A DNA stretch of 64,000 nucleotides, taken from positions 186,001 through 250,000 of the forward strand of contig NZ_OZ034994.1 of the NCBI RefSeq assembly GCF_964031045.1. The letters are read 5' to 3'. The translations under genes and the position numbers were made by a program. Shown piece after piece: positions 10,993 through 21,820 of this stretch. Within the stretch, counting starts at the first letter, position 1, and every line of letters begins with the position of its first letter. The notes beneath the pieces were generated by a model. That model did not search any database. It saw only the letters and a list, made by a program, of their open reading frames with translations, and was not told the DNA's origin. This DNA comes from Spiroplasma endosymbiont of Aspidapion aeneum (lineage in GTDB: Bacteria; Bacillota_I; Bacilli_A; Mycoplasmatales; Mycoplasmataceae).

Positions 10993-13095
10993 ATGAAAGA
11001 GAACAACCTAAAACTATCTAAACAAGACCTCGAGAAATTTGTAGATAGTGGTTCATTTATTAATCAAGATGAATTAATTAAAAAAATAGAATTAAACAAC
11101 AAGCATGGAAAGGAAAAAGCTGGAGCAATTGGGGAAATAATTGTTAGACATGTAAATAGGTTATCACAAAATGTTTTTGTTCAATCAATGATGAAAGGTT
11201 TTATGATGGTTATCCCTTTACTTGTTGTTGGTGGATTATCAACCCTAATTCAAACTGTTCCAGAAAATCTTGTTACAGCTTTTGGTACCAATAAAAATTG
11301 AAGATTACCAATTTGGTTGCACCAAATTTGTACAGAGGTATTTAATTATACATATGGATTGGCAGGAATATTATCATGTGTTGCTATTACGTATGAAATG
11401 ACCGTTCATTTAAATAAGGATCTAACAACAAACAAAAAAATATATCCTTTTGTAACAATAATAGCTGCAGTTTCATGTTATATGATATTCACATTGGGAC
11501 AAAACATATATGAATTGCATGTTATCCCAGATAAATATATAAAAGACGGTGGTTTATATATACCATCCGGAACAGCGTTTAATTTCAAAACTAATGGTGG
11601 AGTAGCGTTTGGTTATGTATCTCTAGATGCTCTAGGTCCTAAAGGGATGTTACCCAGCTTGATAATTGCTTTTTCAGTTCCATTTATATATAAATGATGT
11701 TTTAAAAATAATTTTACAATTAGATTACCGAAATTTGTACCTTTTGCAGTTTCGTTAACTGTAATGGTGTTAATACCTATACTTTTAAGTATTGTTATAT
11801 TTGTTATTCCTGCGTTTATTATTTTACATTTCACAGGACAAGGAGCATTTGATTGAGTTAATGGAAAATTATCAAATTTATATAACGTATCAAATACTTT
11901 ACCATTTTATTGTGGTTATCAAATATTGTGTGCCTTATGTTATTTTATGGGAGTTCACAATGCTATTATATCAAATATTTTCGAATCTGTAAGACAAGTT
12001 AATGTTACAGAGAATGCTAAAATAATGCAAGAGTTTATAAATGGATTATCTAAAACACCACCGATGAATTGTTATGTAGCCGCAACGGCCACAAATATGA
12101 TTGGTGGTCTGGGGTGTTTAGCTATGGTTCCGTATTCAATTTTATGTTTTGCAAAATCTAAAAGAATGAAAGGTTTATTTGTTTTAACAGCTGTTGCGTG
12201 TTTCTTTAATCTGCCCGAGCCTATACTATTTGGTCTTCCAGTTATATTAAACCCAGTCTTGTTCCTACCTATGCTTTTAGCTCCTATTGCAAACTCAATT
12301 CTAATGTATGGATTTATTCATTGGGGACCAAATATGTATGCCCCATACGTAGATGTGGCTTGATGTCTACCATGAATATTTGTTCTACCAGTGGCTACTG
12401 GTGTCCAACCAATTTCATTCCTATGTATGTTTTTAACCTTATGTGTTTCATTCGTAGTATGGTCTCCATTCATAATAATTCAAGACAGACTTATATTAAG
12501 AAAAGAAATAGAAGATGGTTTAAGCTCAAGAGATTCAATAGAAAATATGTCTGGTTTTGAAATATTGTTGATGTCTATGAGAGATAGAAAAAAATATGAA
12601 GATTACAAAGTTATGAAAAATAATTTAAAAATTGCAAATAAAAATAAAATAATTGAGGAAGAAAATATAGAATACATAAAGTATTTAAAAGAACGCCAAG
12701 CAAAATCTAAATATAGTTTGGAAAATATTAGAACAAATCTAAATCAAAACAATATTTTGATTATAGGTTCTTTAAAAGATAAAAATGATGAGGCAAAAAA
12801 ATTAGCCTTGTCAATTATTAATGGGCTTGATTCAGATCCAAATAGAGTTTTATTTGTTAGAACTGGTATATGTGAAAAATTAGGTAAAACACGAAAATTA
12901 GTTAAAGTTGCACAATTAACAATAGTATTACAAAGTGCAAGAGAATACTATGAGGAATATGAACTTATTTCTGATAAAATGAATCACATTATAATCCCAA
13001 TTTCTTATGAGGAGTGTACAGAATATACCAATAATTCACCAAAAGCAATTAAATTAGTAGCTGACCACACAATACAATCTAACTTGATAAAATAG
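10993..13095 (+). CDS. PTS EIIC-type sugar permease with long C-terminal extension
   Basis: A 700-aa membrane protein. Residues about 50-500 resemble the lactose/cellobiose EIIC family of the phosphotransferase system: many hydrophobic helices, the N-terminal VQSMMKGFMMVIPLLVVGG, then NLPEPILFGLPVILNP, the typical EIIC N-[LI]-x-E-P-x-x-F-G block. Residues about 500-585 are charged and helical; 585-700 may be a degenerate EIIB-like Rossmann domain (NNILIIGSLK...), but it lacks the CxxGxxT-type phosphorylation loop. No EIIA or EIIB gene is in the operon. Position between kduI and GH105 points to import of the disaccharide substrate. AAAGGAG precedes the ATG. Confidence 0.82.
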
Positions 13096-13108
13096 ATAAG
13101 GAAAACAA

Positions 13109-14188
13109 ATGAATAAAAAAGATATTATAAAAATTATTGAAGATGTAACACTACATCTCTCAACACTGAGAGATCCAGAAAATAAGTATGCAGTCAGAGT
13201 TCCTGATGGAAGATTAATTCCTAATAGAGATTTTACTTTTTGAGAGTGAACAAGCGGCGTTGGACTTTATGGTATTATGAAAACTTATGAAAGTACTAAA
13301 AATAATAAATTTTTAGATATAATTTATAATTGATTTGAAGAACAATTACCAAAAGAAACCGAAAAAAATATAAATACAATGGTTCAAATGTTAACTTTAT
13401 GTGATCTATATAAAATAAAAAAAGATAGTAGATATTTGGATGTAATTAAGGAATGGGGGGAATGACTTGTAAATAAATTACCAAGAACTAAAGAGGGTGG
13501 ATTCCAGCATGTTGTATATGCTTCTATCCACGAACAGCAATTATGGGTAGATACATTAATGATGAGCGCTTTAACAATAGGAAGAATTGGTGTGCTGTTA
13601 GATAATAAAAATTATATTGATGAAGCAAAATATCAATTTTTAATTCATTCAAAATATTTATTTGACACAAAAAATGATTTGTGATTCCACGGTTATTCAT
13701 TCATAGAAAAATCTAATTTTTCAGAGGCTCACTGAGGCAGAGGTAATAGTTGACCAACCATAGCCATTCCTCAAATAATAAACATTTGTAACTTGAGTTC
13801 AAATGATCCAGTAAGAAAATTTCTAGAAAATATTTTAATTAATCACATTGATAAATTATCAAAATTGCAAGATAAGTCAGGGTTATGACACACAATTCTT
13901 GATGATAATTCAAGTTATCTAGAAACAAGTTGTACCGCTGGTTTTGCATATGGTTTACAGTATGCAATTAACAGCAAACTAATAGATAAAAAATATCAAA
14001 CAAATGTTAATTTAGCAGTGCAAGGGTTGTTAAAAAATATCACGAAAGAAGGCGGTTTGTTAAATGTGAGTGGTGGAACACCTGTTTTCAAAACCTCTGA
14101 GGAGTATAAAAAAGTAATTCTTGGAGACTACCCATATGGACAAAGCATGGCAATACTAGCATTAATAGAATATATAAAGGTTATTTAA
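13109..14188 (+). CDS. GH105 unsaturated rhamnogalacturonyl hydrolase (YteR/YesR-like)
   Basis: Intracellular hydrolase expected to split unsaturated galacturonyl-rhamnose, the product of rhamnogalacturonan lyase, into rhamnose and 4-deoxy-5-keto-uronate. The 359-aa alpha/alpha-barrel has FWEWTSGVGLYGI near residue 45, the catalytic-Asp block QLWVDTLMM with D148, and the AHWGRGNSWPTIA block near residue 210, all diagnostic of GH105. No signal peptide is present, which fits a cytoplasmic enzyme. With rhaABDM and kduID in the same operon both products have a route. Exact substrate (rhamnogalacturonan versus other rhamnose-uronate fragments) cannot be told from sequence. Confidence 0.88.
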
Positions 14189-14190
14189 CT

Positions 14191-14589
14191 ATGAAAAATA
14201 TAATCTTAAAAAATAATAATATAGATAAAATAAATATACCCGAAGATTTTATAGAGTTTAGTGATTTAGTTCAATTAAAAAAAATAATTTTTCAGTATAA
14301 TGCAGACACAAGGTTTCATATTTTTGGTTATAATCTATATAACTGTTTTATAGAATTAATAAGATATAAAAAATTTGTTGTTACATATGTTAATTCTATA
14401 TGTGATACAATTGAGACAATTCTATTTAGTGATGCAAACGTGTTTTTATATGAATTACGTGAAATATCCATAGATAAGTCTATGAGTTTATATAAAAACG
14501 TTATTCTACAAAAAGAAAGAGTAAAGGATGATTATCATGATATTTATGTTAATGAATATCATTCATTTGGTAAAGATGATGAAAAATAA
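14191..14589 (+). CDS. Divergent LacA/RpiB-like protein, first of a pair
   Basis: A 132-aa protein I relate with caution to the LacA/LacB/RpiB sugar-phosphate isomerase family: the segment FVVTYVNSICDTIETILFSDANVFLYELREIS aligns in pattern with the family's C-terminal half (…HNDANVLALGARVIG…), and the residues after it would be the terminal helix. The N-terminal active-site residues are not recognisable. It starts 2 nt after the GH105 stop and overlaps the next gene by 14 nt, so the two are probably made together, as LacA and LacB are. Function unknown. Confidence 0.55.
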   Translation: MKNIILKNNNIDKINIPEDFIEFSDLVQLKKIIFQYNADTRFHIFGYNLYNCFIELIRYKKFVVTYVNSICDTIETILFSDANVFLYELREISIDKSMSLYKNVILQKERVKDDYHDIYVNEYHSFGKDDEK

Positions 14590-14959
14590 AATCTTACTTA
14601 TGATTAGTGATGAAATAAAATATAAAGAAGATATTAAGTCACTTGTGTATAAATACAATCAATATGATATTGAACTATTAGAACATAGAACTACTAATCT
14701 TGTTAATGCTACAAATAAGTTCATTGATTCTTATATAAAAGAAGACTATATAAAGGGTTTAATTGTCTGAATAACCGGAATTGGAGTAACTAATCTTTTA
14801 AATAAAAAAATGCAAAATAAAAATTCATTCACAACTGTATCAGAATTTTATTTAAATGAGATAAAAAAAGACTACAATATAGATATTCTTGTAATTGGAG
14901 AAATGGTAACTGGATATAAAAATTTAACATATATTATTGACGAGTATTTAAAGGAATAG
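14576..14959 (+). CDS. Divergent LacB/RpiB-like protein, second of a pair
   Basis: A 127-aa protein more clearly of the RpiB/LacAB family. GLIVWITGIGVTNLLNKK occupies the place of the family motif (ICGTGxGxxxxxNK), and DILVIGEMVTGYKNLTYIIDEYL matches the C-terminal helix. The catalytic Cys of that motif is Trp here and the N-terminal SDH is SDE, so normal isomerase chemistry is doubtful. Two adjacent ATG codons (14576, 14579) are possible starts; both overlap the upstream gene. RpiB-family enzymes can act on unsaturated uronates (DhuI of streptococci), but KduI is already present. Confidence 0.65.
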
Positions 14960-14962
14960 GTT

Positions 14963-15277
14963 ATGGTTATAATTGGAAAGATGTTTCTTAACAAAGGCTA
15001 TGAGAAAGAGTACAAAAAAAGACATGATGAACTTTGACCAGAAATGGAAAAGGCTATATTAGATCATGGTTTACAGGAATATTATATTAATTTAGACACT
15101 GATAACAATATACTTTATTCTTTTCTAAAGGTTGATAGTGCTGAAAAATGAGAACAGTTAAGAAATACTAGAATTTGTAAAAAATGGTGAGCTTATATGT
15201 CAGACATTATGGAGACAAATGATGATGGTTCTCCAAAATTTATTAAACTAACTGAAGTTTTTCAACTTAGTAGATAG
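14963..15277 (+). CDS. rhaM: L-rhamnose mutarotase
   Basis: Interconverts alpha and beta anomers of L-rhamnose so that RhaA can use all of the sugar. The 104-aa length and the pattern GKMFLNKGYEKEYKKRHDELWPEM, NYYI-type core (QEYYINLDTDNNILYSFLKV) and KWWAYMSDIM-ETN at the end are those of the RhaM family. It lies 3 nt after the LacB-like gene and 10 nt before kdgA. Its presence supports release of free rhamnose in the cytoplasm by the GH105 enzyme rather than entry as a phosphorylated sugar. Confidence 0.93.
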
Positions 15278-15287
15278 AGGAAGATAT

Positions 15288-15917
15288 ATGAAAAATATAA
15301 TAGAACATCTTATTAATGAAAAGATAGTTGCTGTCTTAAGATTGTCAACACAAGAAAAAGCATCTAAATCCATAGACGCTGTAATAGAAGCTGGGTTTAA
15401 GTTTATTGAAATAACATTAACTATTCCTAACGCATATGATATTATTTCTAATAAATTAACAAAATATAAAAATTCAGATGTCATAATTGGTGCTGGAACT
15501 GTTACATCAATCGAACAAGCAAAAAAAGTAATAGAATTGGGTTGCAAATATATAGTAGCGCCGGATTTTAATCTAGACATTTCAAATTATGCGAAGGATT
15601 TAAATATAGTTTATATCCCTGGTGTTATGACTATTAATGAAATTGTAAATGTTATGAACCATGGTTGAGAAATTGTTAAATTATTTCCCGGTAATAATTA
15701 CACTCCTGGATTTATTAAATCAGTTTTGGCCCCTTTTCCAAATTTTAAAATTATGGTAACAGGTGGAGTTGATATTAATAATTTAAATGATTGATTAAAC
15801 GCGGGTTCGGTTGCTGTTGGTATTGGTGGAAATCTAACAATTGATATTGAGAAAGATAATAATTATAATAATTGTGTCAAAATTGCTAAGCAGTTTATTA
15901 GTAAGGTAAATCAATAA
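15288..15917 (+). CDS. kdgA: KDPG (2-keto-3-deoxy-6-phosphogluconate) aldolase
   Basis: Class I aldolase giving pyruvate and glyceraldehyde-3-phosphate. The 209-aa TIM barrel has VAVLRLST, EITLTIPNA (catalytic Glu), GAGTVTS, FIVAPDFN-type segment, VKLFPGN with the Schiff-base Lys, and VTGGVDINNLNDWLNAG. AGGAAG precedes the ATG. The stop codon shares one base with the kdgK start. It is the common last step for both the uxa and kdu branches. Confidence 0.94.
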
Positions 15918-16930
15918 TGAAAATAGCTATTTATGGTGAGATGTTGATGAGATTATCGACTAAAAAAAATCAAATATTTAGAGAAGGTGAATTAGTATCA
16001 ATGAATTTTGGAGGTGCAGAATATAATGTCGCTTGTAATTTGGGAAATTGAGAAAATAATGTATCTTTTTACACTTTGTGTGGTAAGGACTATCTAACTA
16101 CCAAGTGCCTTAATCATCTTCGCTCATATAATGTTGATATTTCCAGTGTTAAATATATAGAATCACCAAACCCATTAGGCTTATATTTTTTAGAGGATGG
16201 AACTGGTTATAAGATTCCAGATGTTGTTTATAATCGAGTTAATAGTGTATATGCTACAAATGAAATATCAAATGAAATGCTGAATACGATATGCAATAAT
16301 AATGATTTTTTGTATATCTCAGGAATTGCTTTTGCTCCATCAACAATAACAAGAAACTCATCATCAAAATTAATTAAAAAATTCTATAATATAAGGAAAA
16401 ATGTGATACTCGATTTTAATTATAGAGCTAAATTATGAGATTATAAAACTGCTAAAAAATTATATGAAGAAATACTCCCATTTATATCATATGCATCGTT
16501 AGGACTTAAAGATCTACAATTTATTTTGGGAATTTATAAATATGATGAAAAAATTACTTTTGAAGAAAATATTTTAGAAGGATTTAAACTATTGTTTAAA
16601 AAATATCCAAATATAAAATCTGTATATTTTACTAAAAGAGATTTTATAGAAAATAATGGCCAAAAAATACAAGCCTATTTTATTAATAGTGATTTAATGA
16701 TGTACAAATCAGAATCATATATGTTGTCAAATATTATTGATAGAATTGGAACGGGTGATATATTTTCTGCAGGGATTGTTGATGGAATTTTGAATAACAA
16801 AGACCCAAAAGAATTTATTGAGTTTGCCATGAAAGGAAATATATTAAAACATTTTTTCTTTGGAGATAATGCTAAAATTTGCAAAAGTAAAATTAATGGT
16901 TTAAAAAATAACTTTGATGTATCAAGATAA
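15917..16930 (+). CDS. kdgK: 2-keto-3-deoxygluconate kinase (PfkB family)
   Basis: Phosphorylates KDG at C6. It is a 337-aa ribokinase-like protein: MKIAIYGEMLMRLS N-terminus and FGGAEYNVACNL are typical of KdgK; DRIGTGDIFSAGIVDG near the C-terminus holds the anion hole and catalytic Asp. It overlaps kdgA by one base and is the last gene before a strong hairpin, so it closes the 11-kb operon. Confidence 0.93.
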
Positions 16931-16963
16931 AAAAAATATATTTGCATAATTTTGATATATTTT

Positions 16964-17002
16964 AATGTAAGACGTAATATTCAATTACGTTTTACATTTT
17001 TT
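16964..17002 (+). terminator. Terminator of the rha-kdu-kdg operon
   Basis: A 14-bp stem (atgtaagacgtaat with its complement, one G-U pair, short loop) ends in a T run. It lies 35 nt after kdgK and before the IS element. Confidence 0.85.
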
Positions 17003-17139
17003 AATTTACAATGGTTATTTCATTTTAAACAATTTTTATATTAAATAAATTATTTGTGGTGTTTTAATATAGGTAAAGAAGTTAGGTATATCAAGCTTTT
17101 AAAACCTCAGTTTTTACAGTAAATAAAATAATTGTAAAA

Positions 17140-18535
17140 TGGCAAAGGTAACCCTAAGGGGAGGAAATAATATTTACCTCTCACTAGTAGAAAGGTTACT
17201 TTTTTTATGAAAAAATATAGTTACAAAACAAAATATCAAGCAATATTAGACTATTCAAATGGAATAGAAATTAGTGAAATAGTTAAAAAATACAACATAA
17301 CTTCTGGTGCGCCGCTTATTTCATATTGGATTATTAGGTATAATAATATTGAAGAATTAAAATTATCTTCAATGAAGGAAGAAGAATATATGGCAAAAAT
17401 TGAATCTGAAGAAATATTAAAAGATAAAAAAATGAAAAAACTGGAGCAAGAAAATAAAGAATTAAAATGGGAAAATGAAAAACTTAAGATGCAAAACAAT
17501 GTGCTAAAAAAGTTCGATCCTTCATGACAGATGCGTGACATGAAGGAGAAGATGACGACTAAACCATATAAGCATCATTCATTTTGTGAAATATATATAA
17601 AGGAATTTAAAAAGGCTGGAACTGTTAAAAAATGTGTGATGCATTGGGAGTATCTGTAAGTAAATATTATGCATTCAAAAAACGTTTTAATTTGTTAAAA
17701 AAATCAGAATTCAAATACTGAAATTATCCACCTTTCATCCCTAAATATATACCAAAAGCTAATCCTAATGCAGAGGATATGATTACTAAATTTTATACAA
17801 CATTTAATGCTCCTGGGAGTGCTTTTACAATAAATAAGTGGATAAAAACTACATATAATGTTAATGTTAGCCGAAAAATCATTCGAGATTACCAATTAAA
17901 ATAACCCCTTAAAATTCCCTGTGGCTGTTCGTTGAACTAAGAGAAGTAAGGCAGTGCGAATTAAACAAAACATTAGAAATGATTTAATTAGAAATGATAC
18001 ATATACAACATGTCCAGGACAAAAAATTGGTATTGATGGAACTTGATTTAAAGATCTATTTATAAATGGAAAAAGAACTAAGTTATTATGTGAAATTGCT
18101 TATGATTGATTTACTAGAAAAGTTGTTTCATATACAATCGGTCAGGGCGAAAATACACAAACTGTTGTTTCAACATTATTTGGTATTTCTAAATATCTGT
18201 CAAAAAATAACTTCACAAATTGTATAGTTCAAATGGATAGAGGTTCAGCCAATCTTTCCTATGAAGTTCTAAATTATGAAAATCATCAACACAATTTTAT
18301 AATATCAATGTCTAATTCTGGTTTTAAGCACAATTCATCAACAGAGGCATTAAATGGTTGAATTAAAGAACAATTCTATTTATCAGTTGGAAATCACTTT
18401 AATTCACTTTCAGATTTTTACAAAGCATTCAAAACATTTATTAAAAACAAAAATTTATTACAAACTTATATTTACAAACAAAAAAGAGGTGAGATATTTA
18501 TTTAACTTCTCTCCCCTTAGGGTTAACCATGCTCA
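17140..18535 (+). mobile_element. IS3-family (IS150-like) element, degenerate
   Basis: The element runs from a TG to a CA terminus, about 1.4 kb. Terminal inverted repeats share the core taaccctaaggggag (left at 17149-17163, right inverted near 18510-18526). Inside is a two-part transposase of IS3 type with several frame disruptions. No clear target duplication is visible at the two flanks. A 33-nt copy of the left end recurs alone at 46795-46827. Confidence 0.82.
17207..18505 (+). pseudogene. Broken IS3-family transposase (OrfA + OrfB)
   Basis: The first part (17207-17659) is the OrfA type: helix-turn-helix (YQAILDYSNGIEISEIVKKYN) followed by a coiled coil of Glu/Lys/Asn. Near 17630 the frame shifts, apparently through an extra TG, and the next piece (LGVSVSKYYAFKKR...) runs to a stop at 17904. 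The DDE domain then continues in the third frame from about 17954 (KIGIDGTWFKD, VQMDRGSA, STEALNGWIKEQFY provide the D, D and E). One shift could be programmed, but two shifts plus the stops near 17904-17950 indicate an inactive gene. Confidence 0.8.
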
Positions 18536-18583
18536 ATAATAACAACAAATTTTAATAAATTTTACAATATTATAAGTAGCTCA

Positions 18584-19435
18584 CTATCTTATTTTTTTAC
18601 TTTCTTTGTGTAAAATTGTAACGTTATCAATTAGTGATGCAACTGTCATTGGACCAACGCCGCCAGGAACCGGAGAAATCTTATCAACCAAATCAATAAC
18701 ATCATCATAATCTACATCACCGCAATATGCACCGTTAATAAAATTTGCCCCAACATCTATAACAACTTGACCTTTACTTATAAATTTTTTATTAATAAAT
18801 TTGGGTTTACCAATAGCAACAATTATCAAATCCGCCATTTTTGTTATATGAGATAATTGTTTTGTTTTGCTATTACAAACCGTTACAGTTGCTTGCCTAT
18901 TTATTAGTAAATTTGCCACAGGTTTACCAACAATATTGCTTCTGCCTATTATTACTATATTTTTCCCTGATATGTCAAAATTAATATTATCGATTAATGA
19001 AACTATTCCTTTAGCAGTGGCAGGTGCTATTAATGACTGCCCTAAAACCGCTCTTCCTTGAGATACATATGTAAAACCATCAGCATCCTTACTTGGGCTA
19101 ATAGTGTTTACAATAAAATCTCAATCTAAATTTTTGGGTAGCGGGGATTGAACAATAATACCTGTTACTGACTTATCATAATTTAATGAATCTATTTTTT
19201 TTATTAATTCACTATTAGTAGCATTATCGTCGAACCTAATGTGGTCAAATTGTATGCCAATTTTTTCACATAACTTTTTCTTCATCCTTATATATATATT
19301 ACTTGCGGAGTTATCTCCAACCTGAATGATAACCAATTTAGGAATATCATCTCCATTTAAGGTTTTTATATATTGAATACTCCTTTTGTTTATTATATTT
19401 GCTATATCAATTCCATTTATTTGTTTACATTTCAT
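18584..19435 (-). CDS. folD: Methylenetetrahydrofolate dehydrogenase / methenyl-THF cyclohydrolase
   Basis: Bifunctional NADP-dependent enzyme of one-carbon metabolism. It is 283 aa with all family marks: SASNIYIRMKKK (the catalytic Tyr...Lys pair), IIVQSPLP, GRSNIVGKPVANLL (nucleotide binding) and PVPGGVGPMTVA at the C-terminus. It is divergent from fhs, with 81 nt between the starts, so both can be driven from the shared spacer. Together they interconvert formate, 10-formyl-THF and methylene-THF. Confidence 0.95.
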
Positions 19436-19516
19436 AATTTTATTATATATTAATTATATTGTGCTTGCTTATTATTATTCTAATTGATAATATATATAAG
19501 TAGATAGGGGCACTTT

Positions 19517-21076
19517 ATGATAGATCTACTTAATTTAATAAATAAATGAAAAATTGATAAAAATAACTTAATACCATATGGGCAATCTTTCAAGCTTAAG
19601 CATCAATCTTATGTTAATAATGGCAAGAAAGGGAAGTTAATTTTAACAACGTCAATAAATCCAACAAAATCTGGTGAAGGAAAAACAACAGTATCAATTG
19701 GAATAGGTGATGCGCTAACAAATCTTGGTAAAAAAGCTATGTTAGCATTAAGAGAACCTTCAATAGGACCGGTATTTGGACAAAAAGGTACTGCCACCGG
19801 AGGAGGAGAATCAAGATTAGAACCTTATGATGATATTAATCTCCATTTTAACGGAGATATGTATGCAATTGAAATGGCAAATAATTTAATTAGTTCAATT
19901 ATTGATAATCACATATACTGAAAGACCGACCTTGATATTAATCATAATTTAGTCACTTGAAAAAGAACATCAAACTTAAATGATCGATCTTTAAGAAAGG
20001 TAGATATTAAAATCAGTAAATTTATCACAAGATGTGAAGAATTTGTCATAACGCCAGCCTGCGATATTATGAACATTATGACAATTTGTGAGGATATTAA
20101 TGATTTTAAAAATAAATTAGAAAATTCAACAATTGGTTTCAATAATCAGGGGAATGAATTATTTGTGAAAGATCTTAAAATAACAGGTAGTATTTTGTCA
20201 ATACTAAAGGATGCATTCAATCCAAATATTGTAAAAAGTGCTTACAACACACTTTCTCTAATACACTGTGGTCCTTTTGCTAATATATCGGTGGGTACTA
20301 ATTCAATAATAAGTACAAAAATTGCACTTTCGTTATCAGATTATACAATAACAGAATGTGGATTTGGAAGTGATTTAGGATTTGAAAAATATATGAATCT
20401 TATAAATTTCAACAAGCAAAATCTTATACCAGATTGTGTTGTTCTTGTTGTAACAATTAAGGCACTTTTAGAGCACAATGATTTTGAAAATAATTTTAAA
20501 TTTCTAAAAAGACATATACAGAATATTAAACAATTTAATTTAAATATGATTGTTGCTATTAATAAGTTTAGTGGATTTAAAGATAAAGAAGAAGAGCTTG
20601 AGGAATGATTAGTCAATAATAATATTGATTACGAATATTGTTCAGCCTACACCGATGGACCAATAGGAGCAACTAAATTATCAAAAAAAATTATTAAATT
20701 GTGTGATAATAAAGTAGATATTAAGACAGTTGTTAGCAAAGATAATTCTATTGAAGAAAAAATAGCATTAATTTCAAAAAACTTTTATGATATTGATGAA
20801 ATAATCTATTCTGATATTTCTCAAAAAAAGCTATTAGAATTTGCGAAAAAAAAAGATCAGAACTTTTTGCCAATCTGTATTGTTAAGTCACCCACAACAT
20901 TAAGTGGCAATAATGAAAATAAGATTGTTATTAATGATATAATAATTAATAAAGGAGCGGGGTTTGTTCTTGTCTATTTAAATAATATATTTTCTATGCC
21001 CGGATTAAATAAAAATCCAAATGCTGAAAAAATAATGTTTAATATGAAAAATTATAAAATAGAAAATTTAGACTAG
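19517..21076 (+). CDS. fhs: Formate-tetrahydrofolate ligase
   Basis: ATP-dependent synthesis of 10-formyl-THF from formate and THF. P-loop [15 protein letters not shown] near residue 50, then [29 protein letters not shown], and C-terminal [12 protein letters not shown] are typical. At 519 aa it is about 35-40 residues shorter than the usual enzyme (near 555), the loss being spread over loops rather than one missing domain as far as can be judged by eye. AGGGGCA precedes the ATG. It is paired with folD. Confidence 0.94.
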
Positions 21077-21090
21077 CATATGGGGGAATA

Positions 21091-21813
21091 ATGTTTGTAA
21101 AATTTAGTAAAGATATTTCATTTTATACTCTAAGAAGAAAGTGGATATGGGAGCTTAATGAGGACAATATTGTTAGTATTTCTCGAATGAAAATTAGAGC
21201 GATAGAAAAAAAATACAAAGATAACGCAAATTTATTTGATGAATTTAAATATTTAGTTTTTTGAAGGTGAGTCAAAAAGAATACAGATATTTCCGAGAGA
21301 TTTGTAAATAATTTTAAAAAAATAATTAATAAATTAGGTTTGTCATTGTCTCCAAAAGAAGAGAAGTTTATTACAAATATTGAAGAATATGTATTTTCAT
21401 CTTGAAGACCATTGAAGTCAATACCTGTTAGATTCAATCTTTTTCCAAAAGAGGAGGTTAATTTATATCAATCAAAGGTTTTTCTTTTAAGATGAGACGA
21501 TATTGATTGTAAATCTTATGAGTTGGGTGAATATGACTTATATTATTCAAATCTAAGATTAATATTTTGTGATAAATCATATACTATTCAACGTGAAATT
21601 TATAATAATCAAATTAAAGATATTGATATTTTAATAATAGGTACTATTGTTTATCTACATAATGGTAAAAATTACCTTCTTAGATCCAATAATAAATTAT
21701 TGTCATATATTTTTTTGTTAGATATTATGCCGCAATTTAGAGATAAAAATAAAAAACCAGATTATTATAAATTATATAGTTTATCTGATGCTTTTTTTAA
21801 TATAATAAACTAG
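21091..21813 (+). CDS. Hypothetical protein upstream of the ABC-like genes
   Basis: A 240-aa, lysine- and aromatic-rich soluble protein with no signal peptide, membrane segment or motif I recognise. It contains two W-rich segments (RRKWIWELNED and VFWRWVKKN). It starts 14 nt after fhs behind GGGGGAA and ends 7 nt before the ABC-type ATPase, so it probably belongs to that transcription unit and may be an accessory protein. Function unknown. Confidence 0.7.
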
Positions 21814-21820
21814 GAGAATT

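Noticed and set aside
1-16930. Recent transfer of the pectin locus from another phylum
   Set aside because: TGA-Trp usage and strong AT bias are the same as in the rest of the window, apart from a few TGG codons in rhaA, so any transfer was old or from a related genome.
17207-18505. Programmed frameshifting as the reason for the split transposase
   Set aside because: One shift between OrfA and OrfB would be normal for IS3, but here there are two shifts plus several stops near 17904-17950.
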